From NCBI RefSeq assembly GCF_024346975.1, contig NZ_AP024886.1, positions 1,030,536 through 1,094,535 of the forward strand: 64,000 bases of DNA, in the 5' to 3' direction. This document shows positions 8,875-19,002 of the stretch, in pieces. Each line of letters opens with the position of its first letter. The stretch's first letter is position 1. Origin of the DNA: Vibrio neonatus. Its GTDB lineage: Bacteria; Pseudomonadota; Gammaproteobacteria; Enterobacterales; Vibrionaceae. Position numbers and translations under genes: made by a program. The notes beneath the pieces were generated by a model. It did no database searches and was not told the DNA's origin. It saw only the letters and a list, made by a program, of their open reading frames with translations.

Positions 8875-9753
8875 ATGAATCTTTCTCATATTGATGCCTT
8901 TGTTCAGGTCGCGCAACACGGCTCCGTATCCGAAGCCGCCAGACAATTAAACTGTAACCGTACTAAGCTCAGTATGGCAATCAAAGCCTTAGAGAAAGAG
9001 CTAGCGACTGCGCTATTTATCCGCAGTGGCAATAACCTTGAGCTATCTGAAGCCGGCAAGGCGATATTCAAAGATTGCGAAGCGATGTTAGTGACCGCCT
9101 CACGCATTAAACAAACCTGCCAACATATTCGCGGAGATTTTACCGCCGAGGTTTGGATTGCTAGAGATGACGCTATACCCGATGCCACATGGCAAGAGTT
9201 ATCACACCGTTTAAATAACAAATACCCTGCCACCACCTTCAATACGGTGTTAGCCTCTAGTGGCGATCTATCAAACTTGGTTGAAACCAAACAGGTCGAT
9301 TTTGCCTTTGGTATCGATTATGAACGTGTCGATGACCCCAGAATCGAATTTACTCCGATTGGCAAGATACGCATGATGTCGGTGTGTAATGCGGATCACC
9401 CTTTAGGTCAGTTGCGCCGAGTGTCCGATGAACAACTGCGCAATGCCATGCAAGTGACCTTGGCCTACCTAAACGAGAAAGATAACCCCGAATTACTGCC
9501 GTTTTCCCTTAAACACATTGGCTTTTCTAGCTTTGACTACATTCTAAGCACGATACGCACCGAAGCGGCATGGGGCGTATTACCTGAACCGTTAATTCGT
9601 CATCTACTTAGAAACGAAACCTTATCCGTTATTAAACACACTTACGGCCTCACCCAAGAAGAATTTTGCATGTTTACCTCATCTGGCATGGAAGCTCACC
9701 CAGGTATGGTATGGCTGTGCGATAAACTCAGTGATTATCTGTTTGATTTCTAA
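8875..9753 (+). CDS. LysR-type transcriptional regulator
   Basis: The 292-residue protein has the LysR N-terminal winged helix (about 1-60, with SVSEAARQLNCNRTKLSMAI and a following ALEKELATALFIR). A periplasmic-binding-like effector domain follows. The length and order are typical. AGAGA before the ATG supports the start. It is divergently transcribed from the methyltransferase gene with a 161-173 bp intergenic space, where autoregulation and control of the neighbour would be expected. The effector is unknown. Confidence 0.88.
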   Translation: MNLSHIDAFVQVAQHGSVSEAARQLNCNRTKLSMAIKALEKELATALFIRSGNNLELSEAGKAIFKDCEAMLVTASRIKQTCQHIRGDFTAEVWIARDDAIPDATWQELSHRLNNKYPATTFNTVLASSGDLSNLVETKQVDFAFGIDYERVDDPRIEFTPIGKIRMMSVCNADHPLGQLRRVSDEQLRNAMQVTLAYLNEKDNPELLPFSLKHIGFSSFDYILSTIRTEAAWGVLPEPLIRHLLRNETLSVIKHTYGLTQEEFCMFTSSGMEAHPGMVWLCDKLSDYLFDF

Positions 9754-9760
9754 CTACAGC

Positions 9761-9789
9761 AGTGAGTGTCAATATTATTGACACTCACT
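9761..9789. terminator. Strong hairpin after the LysR gene
   Basis: A perfect 12-bp inverted repeat (9761-9772 with 9778-9789) with a 5-nt loop lies 8 bp after the LysR stop. No T tract follows, so it may be a weak terminator or a 3'-end stabiliser. Confidence 0.6.
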
Positions 9790-9926
9790 AGGTGTAATAA
9801 CACTTTGATATTTAACAGGTTATTTTATTGCCAGCCTCTTTCAATGCTGTTAAACAGTATTCGTGCGTTGAAAAACTCAGCATGCTAACGAACAATGCAA
9901 ATAACTAATTTGTAGAAAGGTTTGTT

Positions 9927-10823
9927 ATGAGTGGTAGGGAAACGTCCTCTGAGCGTGATATTTTAATCTATTCAGCCTTGTTAACTCTAGGGTTTGCCAT
10001 TGGTGGCATTGCTCTTGGTAGTTGGGTTGGCTCAATGGTTATCATCTTTGATGGGGCTTATTCTTTAATTAGCCTAGTGTTAACTTTATTGTCACTGCTT
10101 GCCGCCACCTTAATCGCTCGCCCTTCATCAACACGTTTTCCGCACGGTCTAGCCGCTCTTGAACCTATTGTTATTGCCATTAAAGCCACCGTCATTTTGG
10201 CGTTAGTGTGTATTTCTATCTATTCCGCTATTGACGATCTATTAAGTGGCGGCCATGAAATCAATACTTTTGTCGCAACCCTATTTGGCCTTATCAACGT
10301 GATTGGTTGCGCCTTTGGTTGGGCGCTTATTGCTCGCAAGAATGAGCGCATTGGCTCAGGACTTATTGCCGCTGAAGTAAAACAATGGCAAATGGACACC
10401 TTAATCAGTATTGCAGTGTTAGTCGGCTTTATTAGTGCTTGGCTATTGCTCAAAACACCTTTTGCGGCCTATGCGGTGTATGCCGACCCTGCAATGATGC
10501 TGTTAATGGCCGGCTATTTTTTAAAAGTTCCGGCTATGATGCTCAAACAAGCCCTATCTGAACTGCTAAATATGACCGCTGACCATAAATTATGTTCGCA
10601 AGTGCATCAGTGCGTGACGGATTTACCCGCCGATGGCGATGTTGATCTTACGGTTGCCGCAGTCACCAAAGTCGGTGGGGAGCTACGCATTGATATCGAT
10701 ATGCACCTAGACCAGCAACAGTCTATCGCGCCAAAGGACATTGCCAAGACCCGCTCTGCGCTTAATAAAAAGTTCGATCACCTACCCTATAAATGCCAAT
10801 TGCACCTGAGTTTGATTGCGTGA
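9927..10823 (+). CDS. Cation diffusion facilitator (CDF) family transporter
   Basis: CDF proteins export divalent metals (Zn, Fe, Mn, Co) in exchange for protons at the inner membrane. The 298-residue protein shows about five or six hydrophobic segments, with the first-half signature FDGAYSLISL (metal-site Asp in TM2). A later helix has KQWQMDTLIS (Asp in TM5). A C-terminal cytoplasmic domain of about 80 residues follows. The usual His partners of the zinc site are not obvious, so metal specificity is open. AAAGG six bases before ATG fixes the start. It appears monocistronic. Confidence 0.82.
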   Translation: MSGRETSSERDILIYSALLTLGFAIGGIALGSWVGSMVIIFDGAYSLISLVLTLLSLLAATLIARPSSTRFPHGLAALEPIVIAIKATVILALVCISIYSAIDDLLSGGHEINTFVATLFGLINVIGCAFGWALIARKNERIGSGLIAAEVKQWQMDTLISIAVLVGFISAWLLLKTPFAAYAVYADPAMMLLMAGYFLKVPAMMLKQALSELLNMTADHKLCSQVHQCVTDLPADGDVDLTVAAVTKVGGELRIDIDMHLDQQQSIAPKDIAKTRSALNKKFDHLPYKCQLHLSLIA

Positions 10824-11039
10824 GGAAAATGAGTGCAATTGGTTGAATTTATGGAAACATACATTTCTTCGGCGGTTGCATATAATAGGAAAAACTAACC
10901 AATTTAAAGTAACACATTGTTTTTATGATAATAAAACAATATCCCGACGAGTTTAACGCTCAATAGACACTGCCCTTTCTTATAAAACACCTCTCAGATA
11001 AAACCTAACTATACTTGCATTATCAGCCTCTGTATTTTA

Positions 11040-11062
11040 AAGTTGCATCTAATTTACATCTT
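11040..11062. promoter_or_regulatory. Probable NsrR operator upstream of nnrS
   Basis: The 23-bp palindrome-like site has half-sites TTGCAT and ACATCTT. It matches the known NsrR consensus (AAGATGCATTT / AAATGCATCTT) at 18 of 23 positions by hand alignment. It ends 12 bp before the nnrS ATG, immediately ahead of the Shine-Dalgarno. NsrR is the nitric-oxide-sensing repressor, and nnrS is a known NsrR target in vibrios and neisseriae. Confidence 0.72.
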
Positions 11063-11074
11063 TAAGGTTTTAGC

Positions 11075-12259
11075 ATGTTAAACATTACCGACAAAGCAAA
11101 AGAAGAAGCAATCACACCATTGCTAAGACTAGGGTTTCGTCCATTTTTTCTATTAGGCGCGTTATACGCTTTTATTGCCATCCCAGTTTGGATCTACGCC
11201 TATCAAAATGGTCAACCTAACGCACTAGCCGCTCCTGCCCTTTGGTGGCACGCTCATGAAATGCTATTCGGATTCTCAATGGCAATCGTAGCGGGCTTTG
11301 TGCTGACAGCAGTACAAAACTGGACTGGAGTAAACGGCACTAAAGGTTCACGTTTAGGCTTGATTGTGGCTTTGTGGTTGGCGCCGCGCATCCTATTTTG
11401 GACTGCAACACCACTGTGGGTGATCTCTATTATTGAGAGCCTGTTCTTATTGGCTGTGGCTTACGAAGTGGCTATTCGCGTATTTAAATCAAAAGGTTGG
11501 AGAAACCTATTTTTTGTACCGCTATTTCTACTGGCTATCGTGGCAAACTTTGCCAGCTACGCAACCATTAAAGGTGTAGCACCATTTACCTCTAGCGCAG
11601 TATGGCAAGCCATGTTGTGGTGGTTTATGTTACTGCTATCAGTAATGGGTGGACGTGTAATTCCGTTCTTTACTTCACTTCGTATGAAGTTTGAAAAACC
11701 TACCCCTATTCTATGGGTTGAATTAGCCGGTAACCTGCCGCTTGTTCTGCTCTTTGTATTGAGTTTCTTCCCACTGACATTGAGCCAATTAGAAACGCCA
11801 TTGTTTATCTGGGCGGGTGTATTCCAACTGATTAAAGTATTGCGTTGGAAACCATGGACCACCTTTGGTGAGCCTCTAGTATGGTCTCTGCACGCCTCTT
11901 ATGCTTGTATTCCAGCTTACTTGCTACTTAAAGGCTTGACCACAAACGCGTGGTTGGCACACACCTCACTGCACTTATTTGCCATTGGCGCTTTAGCGGG
12001 TTTGATCTTAGCTATGATCACTCGTGTAACTATGGGCCATACTGGACGTAATATTTATGAAGGCCCACAAATGCGCATTGCCTTTATCTCTTTGATTTTA
12101 TCAGCGCTAGTAAGAAGTGTTGGCGTGGGTCTATTCCCACAATACATGATGCAACTGCTTGATGTGGCGACTGTGTTATGGATGATTAGCTTTGGTATGT
12201 ATCTATTAAAATTCGCTAAAATGCTAGCGACGCCAAGAAAAGACGGTCATCCGGGTTAA
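11075..12259 (+). CDS. nnrS: NnrS family membrane protein
   Basis: NnrS proteins are haem- and copper-containing polytopic inner-membrane proteins that relieve nitric-oxide stress. The 394-residue product is almost entirely hydrophobic, with about 12 membrane segments. It shows family-like features: the N-terminal LLRLGFRPFFLLGALYA, WWHAHEMLFGF with conserved His, and a late MITRVTMGHTGR. TAAGG seven bases before ATG supports the start. An NsrR-like operator lies just upstream. It is monocistronic and ends in a strong bidirectional terminator. Confidence 0.92.
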   Translation: MLNITDKAKEEAITPLLRLGFRPFFLLGALYAFIAIPVWIYAYQNGQPNALAAPALWWHAHEMLFGFSMAIVAGFVLTAVQNWTGVNGTKGSRLGLIVALWLAPRILFWTATPLWVISIIESLFLLAVAYEVAIRVFKSKGWRNLFFVPLFLLAIVANFASYATIKGVAPFTSSAVWQAMLWWFMLLLSVMGGRVIPFFTSLRMKFEKPTPILWVELAGNLPLVLLFVLSFFPLTLSQLETPLFIWAGVFQLIKVLRWKPWTTFGEPLVWSLHASYACIPAYLLLKGLTTNAWLAHTSLHLFAIGALAGLILAMITRVTMGHTGRNIYEGPQMRIAFISLILSALVRSVGVGLFPQYMMQLLDVATVLWMISFGMYLLKFAKMLATPRKDGHPG

Positions 12260-12327
12260 CCCTTATATCGACTCATAGTTAGGCGTTATACCAATCACAC
12301 TAAGTAAGTGAGCAGAACTAGCGCAGG

Positions 12328-12368
12328 AAAAAGCACCGAATCAGCATTTAGCTCATTCGGTGCTTTTT
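12328..12368. terminator. Bidirectional terminator between nnrS and the hydrolase gene
   Basis: A 14-bp perfect stem (12328-12341 with 12355-12368) has an A run on the left and a T run on the right. It serves both convergent genes. Confidence 0.9.
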
Positions 12369-12382
12369 TAATATCATCTATA

Positions 12383-13234
12383 TTAGCGATTCGATAACTG
12401 TAAAAAAGCCTCTTGCACAGGCTCACTTTTCATTATTCGGCCATGCCCCAAACCTGTGGTGGCGATCAAAGTGACCTTTTCTGCTTGTTGCGAAACACGC
12501 TGCGACACATCAAAACGAGTAAATCGGTCGCCTTCATCGTGCACGATCAAGGTGGGTGTTTGCCTTAGTTTCAACTTGCCGTAAGGATCAATAGTCGCAA
12601 TTGGGTAATGATATTCGGCACTCACCTCAGCAACCACCTCTTCAAACAATTTCATTGAATACCCAGAACGCTTCACGCTAGTAAATAGGTTATCCAAATA
12701 CTCAAGTACCGGCGCAATCAGCAACAAAGGACACTGGTTTGCTTTAACATGTTTACACTCAATCGTCGAAGCGGTGCCCATGCTGTGCGCAATAATGCCA
12801 GCCACCTCATCAACACTGTCTAAAATGGCTTCTAAGCCTTCTACAAATGCAGGAATATGCCCATAGGCCCCGCCACTACTGCCATGCGCAGGTTGGTCAT
12901 ACGCAAGTGCGGTGAAACCAGACTTAGCTATAAATTCCATTAACGGGAAAAACTGATTGGCGGTACCCGACCAGCCGTGGTTTAACACCCATAACGGGCC
13001 TTCACCTAACGTATAAGTGGTTAAATCGCCATGCGCTGATTTCACCTTCCCCTGAAGCATCGCCTCGGGTTGCGGATTCTTCGGCGCACTACGCACCGGA
13101 GTGAGTAAAAGTTGTCTTGCTAACTTGCGCGCATGACTAGGAGCAACGCGGTGATGAATACGAGTTCCCGCATTGACCAAAGAGCGACGCAAGTTAAATT
13201 TCTGAGAGGTATTAAAGTAGATTTTGTCGCTCAT
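12383..13234 (-). CDS. Alpha/beta hydrolase
   Basis: This 283-residue alpha/beta-hydrolase-fold protein has the nucleophile elbow AHSMG (Ser near residue 150) and an oxyanion-region NHGWSG (about 88-93). A late Asp (VHDEGD) and His (GLGHGRI) complete the likely triad. No signal peptide is seen, so it should be cytoplasmic. The N-terminal 70 residues are basic and outside the core fold. Substrate cannot be inferred; esterase or lipase activity is possible. It converges on nnrS and has no operon partner. Confidence 0.8.
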   Translation of the reverse strand: MSDKIYFNTSQKFNLRRSLVNAGTRIHHRVAPSHARKLARQLLLTPVRSAPKNPQPEAMLQGKVKSAHGDLTTYTLGEGPLWVLNHGWSGTANQFFPLMEFIAKSGFTALAYDQPAHGSSGGAYGHIPAFVEGLEAILDSVDEVAGIIAHSMGTASTIECKHVKANQCPLLLIAPVLEYLDNLFTSVKRSGYSMKLFEEVVAEVSAEYHYPIATIDPYGKLKLRQTPTLIVHDEGDRFTRFDVSQRVSQQAEKVTLIATTGLGHGRIMKSEPVQEAFLQLSNR

Positions 13235-13369
13235 ATTGACTCATGATGAACTGATGTGGATGGGCTATTAAAGCATAGAAAATAGTAACGCATCTATAGC
13301 GTCTAAAGGATCTGTATCAGAGCCATTTATCTCTTTAACTAAATTAAGCAAAAGCCCCAAACAAAAGCG

Positions 13370-13744
13370 TTAGCTAAACACTTGCAATACGTTCAGCACA
13401 GCAAGTACCACAATGGTTGCAAATGTGGCAATCATGCCATATTTACGACCTTGCATTGTGCCGTTTAGCACCGCAAAACCGTGCGCAGCACGCCCAACGA
13501 TAAACACCACACCCAACAAATGAATCAGCCACAGTGATGCGCCATTAAACTCGGCAAGCATCAATAATAATACGCCAATGGGAATGTATTCAGTGGCGTT
13601 GCTGTGCGCGCTCCTAGCAATAGCCAGTTCTTTTACTTGTCCGTCAGAGTGGGAAACCTGATGCTTGCGACGCTGTTTAATTACCTGTATCGATAAGTAA
13701 CAGATCCAAACAGCTAATACAGCGGCGTAAAGGGAAGTGATCAT
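13370..13744 (-). CDS. MAPEG-family membrane protein
   Basis: The 124-residue protein has four hydrophobic segments and the MAPEG arrangement. A polar first loop (RRKHQVSHSDG) precedes a helix with ARSAHSNATEYIP (around residues 47-59), where the Asn-x-x-Glu pattern is typical of the family. A third helix contains the GRAAHGF motif. Eukaryotic members are glutathione transferases or eicosanoid enzymes, and bacterial members are mostly uncharacterised. It appears monocistronic. Confidence 0.85.
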   Translation of the reverse strand: MITSLYAAVLAVWICYLSIQVIKQRRKHQVSHSDGQVKELAIARSAHSNATEYIPIGVLLLMLAEFNGASLWLIHLLGVVFIVGRAAHGFAVLNGTMQGRKYGMIATFATIVVLAVLNVLQVFS

Positions 13745-14100
13745 AAGACTCCATTCTCAAAAAACACTAAAGGTGATGCGTCATTGTTAAACCCTACAGC
13801 GGAACTCTCAAGTGAATATTGAGCAATTTTGTAACAAACTCAATCATACACTACTTGATAAACGCTTTGGGTTAACAAATTATTTACCTAATAGTATCCT
13901 TTAAGAAACAACAAAATCAACCGTATAATCATCAACAAATAGAAAAATCTTCGGCTTTATACTTACTATAGACGTAAAAAATCTCGGACATTCATAATGA
14001 TTGCCCGAGATTATAAATTGACCTTTCATACACTCGTTACTGCGCTATTCTTACCGCTCTTTACCGCAGTCACAAGTGATTTAAAGGTTCACTTGCCCTT
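13745..14100. other. Intergenic region between the MAPEG gene and glgB
   Basis: No gene was found. The left part is the upstream region of the minus-strand MAPEG gene. The right part holds the glgB terminator (13976-14012). Nothing else was recognised. Confidence 0.5.
13976..14012 (-). terminator. Probable terminator of glgB
   Basis: On the minus strand an 8-bp stem (14005-14012 with 13980-13987, long loop) is followed by a T run (TTTTTACG). It lies about 90 bp after the glgB stop and closes the mal/glg transcription unit. Confidence 0.65.
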
Positions 14101-16281
14101 TTATAACGCTTTCTTTTTATAGAATACAGTCGCTAATGGTGGCAATACCATATGAATAGATTGCTCTAGACCTTGGCTTTCCACCTTCTCTGTTTTCAAG
14201 CTCGTCGGCACTTCAACATTGGCGCCATGGTACTTGGCGTCATCTGTGTTTAGTAGCAGCTCGTAGCTAGATTCATTTGGGATACCTAAACGGAAATCAT
14301 GATGCGGTACAGGCGTGAAGTTAGTCACCACCAGCACACGTTCACCGTTTTCATCAATGCGCTCATGCGCTAGCACACTGGCTTCCGCCTCATCTTGCAA
14401 GCGCCACTCAAAACCTTTTGGATCATAGTCTAACGCGTGCAGAGCTGTTTCTTGCTGATATAACTTATTCAAGTCACGGGTGAGGTTAAGTACCCCTTGG
14501 TGACGTTCATAATCAAGCAAGAACCACTGTAATTGATCGTCATGGTTCCACTCGGCGGTTTGACCAAATTCAGCGCCCATAAAATTCAGTTTTTTACCTG
14601 GCTGTGCGTACATGTAGCCCATATAAGCACGTAAATTGGCGGTTTTTTGCCACTCATCACCCGGCATTTTATCGTGAATTGCGCCTTTGCCGTACACCAC
14701 TTCATCATGCGACAAAGATAATACGTAGTTCTCACTGTGTGCGTACATCAATGGGAAAGTTAGCGTGTTGTGATGGTATTTACGGTGGATAGGATCTTGC
14801 TGAATATAAGACAAGCTATCGTGCATCCAGCCCATATTCCACTTAAAGCCGAAGCCTAAACCGCCCAAGAAGGTCGGTGCCGATACACCAGGGAAAGCCG
14901 TTGATTCTTCAGCGATTGTCATGGCATTCGGGAAGTGTTTGTACACTTCTTCGTTCATCCACTTCAAGGTCGCAATCGCATCGTAGTTCTCATTGCCACC
15001 ATCTTGGTTAGGTAACCATTGATCGTGACTGCGTGAATAATCTAAGTACAACATTGAAGCCACCGCATCCACACGGATACCATCAATATGGTAATGCTCA
15101 AACCAAAACAGTGCGTTTGACACCATAAAGCGGCGCACATGCTCACGACCTAAATCATAAATATACGAATTCCAATCTTGGTGCCAACCACGACGCGGAT
15201 CAGGATCGTGATACAAAGGCGTCCCATCAAAGTTTGCCAAGCCATGATCATCTGACGGGAAGTGCGCAGGAACCCAGTCTAGCACCACGCCTAAGCCTGC
15301 TTGGTGACACTGGTCTACAAAGTATTTGAAATCATCTGGCGTACCAAAACGACTGGTCGGCGCAAATAAACCGATAGGTTGATAACCCCAAGAACCGTAG
15401 AACGGATGCTCAGAAATCGGCATTAATTCAACATGTGAATAGCCCAGATCAACCAGATATGGGATCAGCTGTTCAGCCAACTCACGATAATTTAAAAACT
15501 CACCATCAGCGTTGCGTTTCCAAGAGCCTGCGTGCAGTTCGTAGAAAGAAAGCGCTTGTTTGCGTTTTTCGGTCACAGGGCGTGTTTGCCATGCGTCATC
15601 TTGCCATTGGTACTTAGTTTGATCGTAAGTTACAGAAGCAAACGATGGATGTTGTTCGTGCTGGAATCCCCATGGGTCTTGCTTGTGTGGCAAACTCTCA
15701 CCATTGGGGCCTTTTATCTCAAATTTATATTGAGAGCCTTCTGGCAATTCAGGAACAAATAAGCCCCAAATACCATAGTCTAGACGTTGCATCGGATGAC
15801 GACGTCCATCCCATTGGTTAAAACCACCAATAAGACTGACTGCTTGAGCGTGAGGTGCATAAACTAAGAAACGAGTACCAGAAATTGTCTTTCCATCACG
15901 CTCTAGAGTGATGAATTGAGAACCCATGTATTTGTACATCTCTTTTGGAGTATGTAAATTCTCAAACTCTTCATACAATGCATGGTACTGGTACGGATCA
16001 TCGATGATCTGCTCAGCGTCGCCCCAGTCAATTGCCAGTTTATAGTGAGTAAAGGTAAGATCTCGCTCTTGTGTCAACACAAACGCATCCATTTCGTCAC
16101 GAACTAATTCAATACGTTCGTCACCAATAATCACTTCGACTCGATGAGCGCCCGGCATCCAAACCGTTAGGTAACGACCTTCTTCTCGAATAAACGGGCC
16201 CAATATTGAAAATGGGTCAGTTAATGCCGCCTGACTCAATTTCTGATAAGCACTTTTGATTTTATCTTGAGGCTTGTCCAC
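14101..16281 (-). CDS. glgB: 1,4-alpha-glucan branching enzyme GlgB
   Basis: GlgB cuts alpha-1,4 chains and rejoins them as alpha-1,6 branches in glycogen. I place the start at GTG 16281 (726 residues) because AAGGAGA sits seven bases upstream. With this start the catalytic residues fall at Asp405 (GIRVDAVAS), Glu458 (TIAEEST) and Asp526 (SLSHDE), exactly the E. coli numbers. A longer reading frame exists from TTG at 16338. The order is N-terminal CBM48-like domains, a central GH13 barrel and a C-terminal beta domain. It lies downstream of malQ, but a terminator and a TAGGATGA motif between them suggest its own promoter. Confidence 0.95.
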   Translation of the reverse strand: MDKPQDKIKSAYQKLSQAALTDPFSILGPFIREEGRYLTVWMPGAHRVEVIIGDERIELVRDEMDAFVLTQERDLTFTHYKLAIDWGDAEQIIDDPYQYHALYEEFENLHTPKEMYKYMGSQFITLERDGKTISGTRFLVYAPHAQAVSLIGGFNQWDGRRHPMQRLDYGIWGLFVPELPEGSQYKFEIKGPNGESLPHKQDPWGFQHEQHPSFASVTYDQTKYQWQDDAWQTRPVTEKRKQALSFYELHAGSWKRNADGEFLNYRELAEQLIPYLVDLGYSHVELMPISEHPFYGSWGYQPIGLFAPTSRFGTPDDFKYFVDQCHQAGLGVVLDWVPAHFPSDDHGLANFDGTPLYHDPDPRRGWHQDWNSYIYDLGREHVRRFMVSNALFWFEHYHIDGIRVDAVASMLYLDYSRSHDQWLPNQDGGNENYDAIATLKWMNEEVYKHFPNAMTIAEESTAFPGVSAPTFLGGLGFGFKWNMGWMHDSLSYIQQDPIHRKYHHNTLTFPLMYAHSENYVLSLSHDEVVYGKGAIHDKMPGDEWQKTANLRAYMGYMYAQPGKKLNFMGAEFGQTAEWNHDDQLQWFLLDYERHQGVLNLTRDLNKLYQQETALHALDYDPKGFEWRLQDEAEASVLAHERIDENGERVLVVTNFTPVPHHDFRLGIPNESSYELLLNTDDAKYHGANVEVPTSLKTEKVESQGLEQSIHMVLPPLATVFYKKKAL

Positions 16282-16341
16282 GCCCAATCTCCTTCGATAT
16301 TTAATTCTATTTATAATTTTTTTGGTGAAAGCAGCCAACTC

Positions 16342-16351
16342 TCATCCTAGC
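16342..16351 (-). promoter_or_regulatory. MalT-box-like motif upstream of glgB
   Basis: The minus-strand decamer GCTAGGATGA lies about 61-70 bp before the glgB GTG. The same decamer forms both arms of the inverted repeat upstream of malQ. Its GGATGA core matches the enterobacterial MalT box. Assignment to MalT is inference. Confidence 0.45.
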
Positions 16352-16526
16352 CATTTTTTATCCATCTTAACGATACTATTGCCACTAAGCTATATTCTTA
16401 ACAAAAACATACACTTTAAAAACATTTGATTTGACATAATGACTTGCATATTTTGTGTCTATCGCCATCGACTCACTGCAACACCACTAACGATTATCAA
16501 ACTGAGCCGGTAAGTTCAAGAAAGTG

Positions 16527-16551
16527 CAAAATGCCCGCACGATGCGGGCAT
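16527..16551 (-). terminator. Terminator between malQ and glgB
   Basis: A perfect 9-bp GC-rich stem (16543-16551 with 16531-16539, 3-nt loop) is followed on the minus strand by TTTTGC. It lies about 135 bp after the malQ stop. Confidence 0.75.
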
Positions 16552-16685
16552 ATCAGTTCTATTGAAACTGTATCAAGATAGAAAAAGAACATTTGAGCAG
16601 CGTGTTTCTATATAGATAAAGCTATATATATGAAGCTATACATAACAAGCTAGATAACAAACCAAGCCGCCCAAATCTCTCATCA

Positions 16686-18872
16686 TTATTTTTCTGAAGC
16701 TTGCTGACGAACTTCGGTCAATCGTTTTGCTATATGATTTACATCATCGCGCCCAAACATTTCATCTAAATTAACCGATAACTTGCGTCGCCAGTTTGGA
16801 TACTCATCCACAGTGCCCGGAATGTTCACAGGCTTATCCATCTCTAGCCAATCTTCTAACTGCACACTAAGTAGCGAAGAGGCTCCCGCCGCCACATGCA
16901 GTTGTAAGCCTTCAGCAAGGAAGTTGTCCATAGGAACCCAAGCCGCATTATCACCAATACCTGGCGACAAAAACTGCGGGTTATTGTGACGAATGGTATT
17001 TAAAATGCCCTGCTTGCACTCAAGACGCTCATCAAATAAACGCGCTAATTGCTCTTCATTTGGGTACAAACCTAGCTCTTTACCTAACTTCAAATCATCA
17101 CAATGCCAGAAACCGCGCAAGGTTGGCATATCGTGCGTACACAAGGCAGCCATAGATTGCTCTGGATATTGCGTTGGCTCGATAAAGTGCCCAGCATCAT
17201 TATCTTCAAAGAAGAAAATCTTGTAAGAATGAACACCTGCATCACGCAAAATACCGACGATTTCATCAGGCACAGTTCCTAAATCTTCACCAATAACCGA
17301 ACATTGGTAACGATGAGATTCAAGTGCCAAAATAGCCAGCATGTCTTCTACCGGGTAGTAGACGTAAGCACCTTTGGTCGCGTTCTCACCCTTAGGGATC
17401 CACCATAGGCGTAGTAGACCCAATACATGATCAATACGCAGTGCGCCGCAATGTTTCATATTAGCGCGCAGCAACTTAATAAACGGTTCGTAAGCTGTTG
17501 TTTGTAATGTTTGTGGATTAAGAGGCGGTAGCCCCCAATTTTGTCCCAAAGGCCCTAAAATATCAGGCGGAGCACCAATACTCGCATCAAGAATGAGATT
17601 GCCATTATCAGCCCAAGTTTCAGAGCCAGAATCAGCAACGCCAACCGCTAAATCACGGTACAAACCTAAGGTCATGCCTTTTTCTTGGGCTAAAGCTTGT
17701 GCTTCATTAATTTGCGTATCCGCGATCCACTGTAAGTACATGTAAAGATCGACTAAGTCTTTATTATCTTTAATGAATCGTTGCGTACCTGCGCTATTAA
17801 AGCGGCGATATTTTTCAGGAAAAGCAGGCCAACCCCACATTTGATCGTCAGCGTCATGCAGCGTTTTATGCATCGCATCAAAGGCCGCTTGATGCATCAG
17901 GCTATCGCCACCCTCTGCGACAAAGCTCAAGAAAGCTTGCGCACGCTCAGTGTTTTTATCTAAATGACGGGCTTTAAATTCGGCAAACAATAGCGGCAGA
18001 ACTGCCATTTTAAGAGCGGAAACTTCGCTGTAATTCACATGTTGAATTTCACGCGCTTTTTGCAAACGCTGTTGAAACTCTGCACTGCCAACTTTTTGCT
18101 GTGCTTGTACGCTTAGCGCAAACTCAGGCACCGAGCTTACGTCGATGTACATGATGTTTAACCAGCGGCGCGAAGACGGACTGTATGGGCTAGCACCTTC
18201 TGGATTTGCTGGGAATAGAGAGTGAATTGGGTTTAAACCGACAAAATCACCACCGCGAGCGGCAATATCACCCACTAGCTGTTTTAAATCACCAAAATCA
18301 CCAATACCCCAGTTGTGCGGAGTGCGCAGGGTATAAAGCTGAATACTTGGGCCCCATAGCTTTTTGCCTTGCTCAATATCCGCCTGTTTAAAACACGCTT
18401 TTGGGGTAATGATTAAGGTCATTTCATACGGTGCTTTGCGACGTTTGCGCGTCACTAACAGTTTGTGATAACCCCAGTTTATATCTGCCGGCAAAGCAAA
18501 CACCAACGGCCCGCCCTGTTTGCGATCATCTCGGACAATTTGTGATTGCAAATAGCCTTCAAGAACTTCACCTTGTTCGGTTTCTAGACGCCACGCAAAC
18601 TCACTTTCGCGAGCGCTGACACCCAAATTTAGTTCCACTTCTACTGATTCGTCATCACGAACCACTAGCACTGGCGCCAAGACATCTTTCTTATGTTTTT
18701 TTTCTGCAGATTTAAGCAGTGCTTCGTCACTACTGGTATCGTAGCCAAGAGCAGCAAGTAAACGCTCAATAGTCTCATCTTCAACGTTGGCAGGTTCTCC
18801 CCACGCGCTGACATAGTTATCGGCAATACGAGCCATTTCGGCGACTTTTTTTAATGCGGATTGTGTTTTCAT
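16686..18872 (-). CDS. malQ: 4-alpha-glucanotransferase (amylomaltase) MalQ
   Basis: MalQ disproportionates maltose and maltodextrins, releasing glucose and longer chains for the phosphorylase. The 728-residue GH77 protein shows the catalytic nucleophile in ALRIDHVLG, the acid/base Glu in VIGEDLGTVPDE and the third acid in CTHDMPTLRGFW. An N-terminal extension of about 150 residues is typical of the MalQ subgroup. It lies between malP and glgB on the same strand. The upstream 172 bp contain a perfect inverted repeat with GGATGA in each arm, possibly MalT sites. Confidence 0.95.
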   Translation of the reverse strand: MKTQSALKKVAEMARIADNYVSAWGEPANVEDETIERLLAALGYDTSSDEALLKSAEKKHKKDVLAPVLVVRDDESVEVELNLGVSARESEFAWRLETEQGEVLEGYLQSQIVRDDRKQGGPLVFALPADINWGYHKLLVTRKRRKAPYEMTLIITPKACFKQADIEQGKKLWGPSIQLYTLRTPHNWGIGDFGDLKQLVGDIAARGGDFVGLNPIHSLFPANPEGASPYSPSSRRWLNIMYIDVSSVPEFALSVQAQQKVGSAEFQQRLQKAREIQHVNYSEVSALKMAVLPLLFAEFKARHLDKNTERAQAFLSFVAEGGDSLMHQAAFDAMHKTLHDADDQMWGWPAFPEKYRRFNSAGTQRFIKDNKDLVDLYMYLQWIADTQINEAQALAQEKGMTLGLYRDLAVGVADSGSETWADNGNLILDASIGAPPDILGPLGQNWGLPPLNPQTLQTTAYEPFIKLLRANMKHCGALRIDHVLGLLRLWWIPKGENATKGAYVYYPVEDMLAILALESHRYQCSVIGEDLGTVPDEIVGILRDAGVHSYKIFFFEDNDAGHFIEPTQYPEQSMAALCTHDMPTLRGFWHCDDLKLGKELGLYPNEEQLARLFDERLECKQGILNTIRHNNPQFLSPGIGDNAAWVPMDNFLAEGLQLHVAAGASSLLSVQLEDWLEMDKPVNIPGTVDEYPNWRRKLSVNLDEMFGRDDVNHIAKRLTEVRQQASEK

Positions 18873-19002
18873 CGCTCTCTCCGAAGACGAAACACGCCTT
18901 CAAACTTGTAAATTTGGTATCGGAAACGACGCGCTTAAATCAACAATAAGCGCTACTTTCCCTTACTTGACTCGCATGAGTCGTTATTCGTTTTTCAATT
19001 CA

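Larger units (their letters stand above)
16282..16685. other. malQ-glgB intergenic region
   Basis: About 400 bases separate malQ from the GTG start of glgB. It holds the GTG-associated Shine-Dalgarno (16288-16294), a MalT-box-like motif (16342-16351) and a terminator hairpin for malQ (16527-16551). No gene was recognised. Confidence 0.6.

Noticed and set aside
17524..17531. GGCGGTAG on the plus strand inside malQ, resembling an ops core
   Set aside because: It lies antisense within a coding region, lacks the full GCGT extension and has no polysaccharide gene downstream on that strand.
14604..18619. Several 60-77 codon plus-strand frames opposite glgB and malQ
   Set aside because: They are antisense shadows of well-supported genes, without ribosome binding sites or known families.
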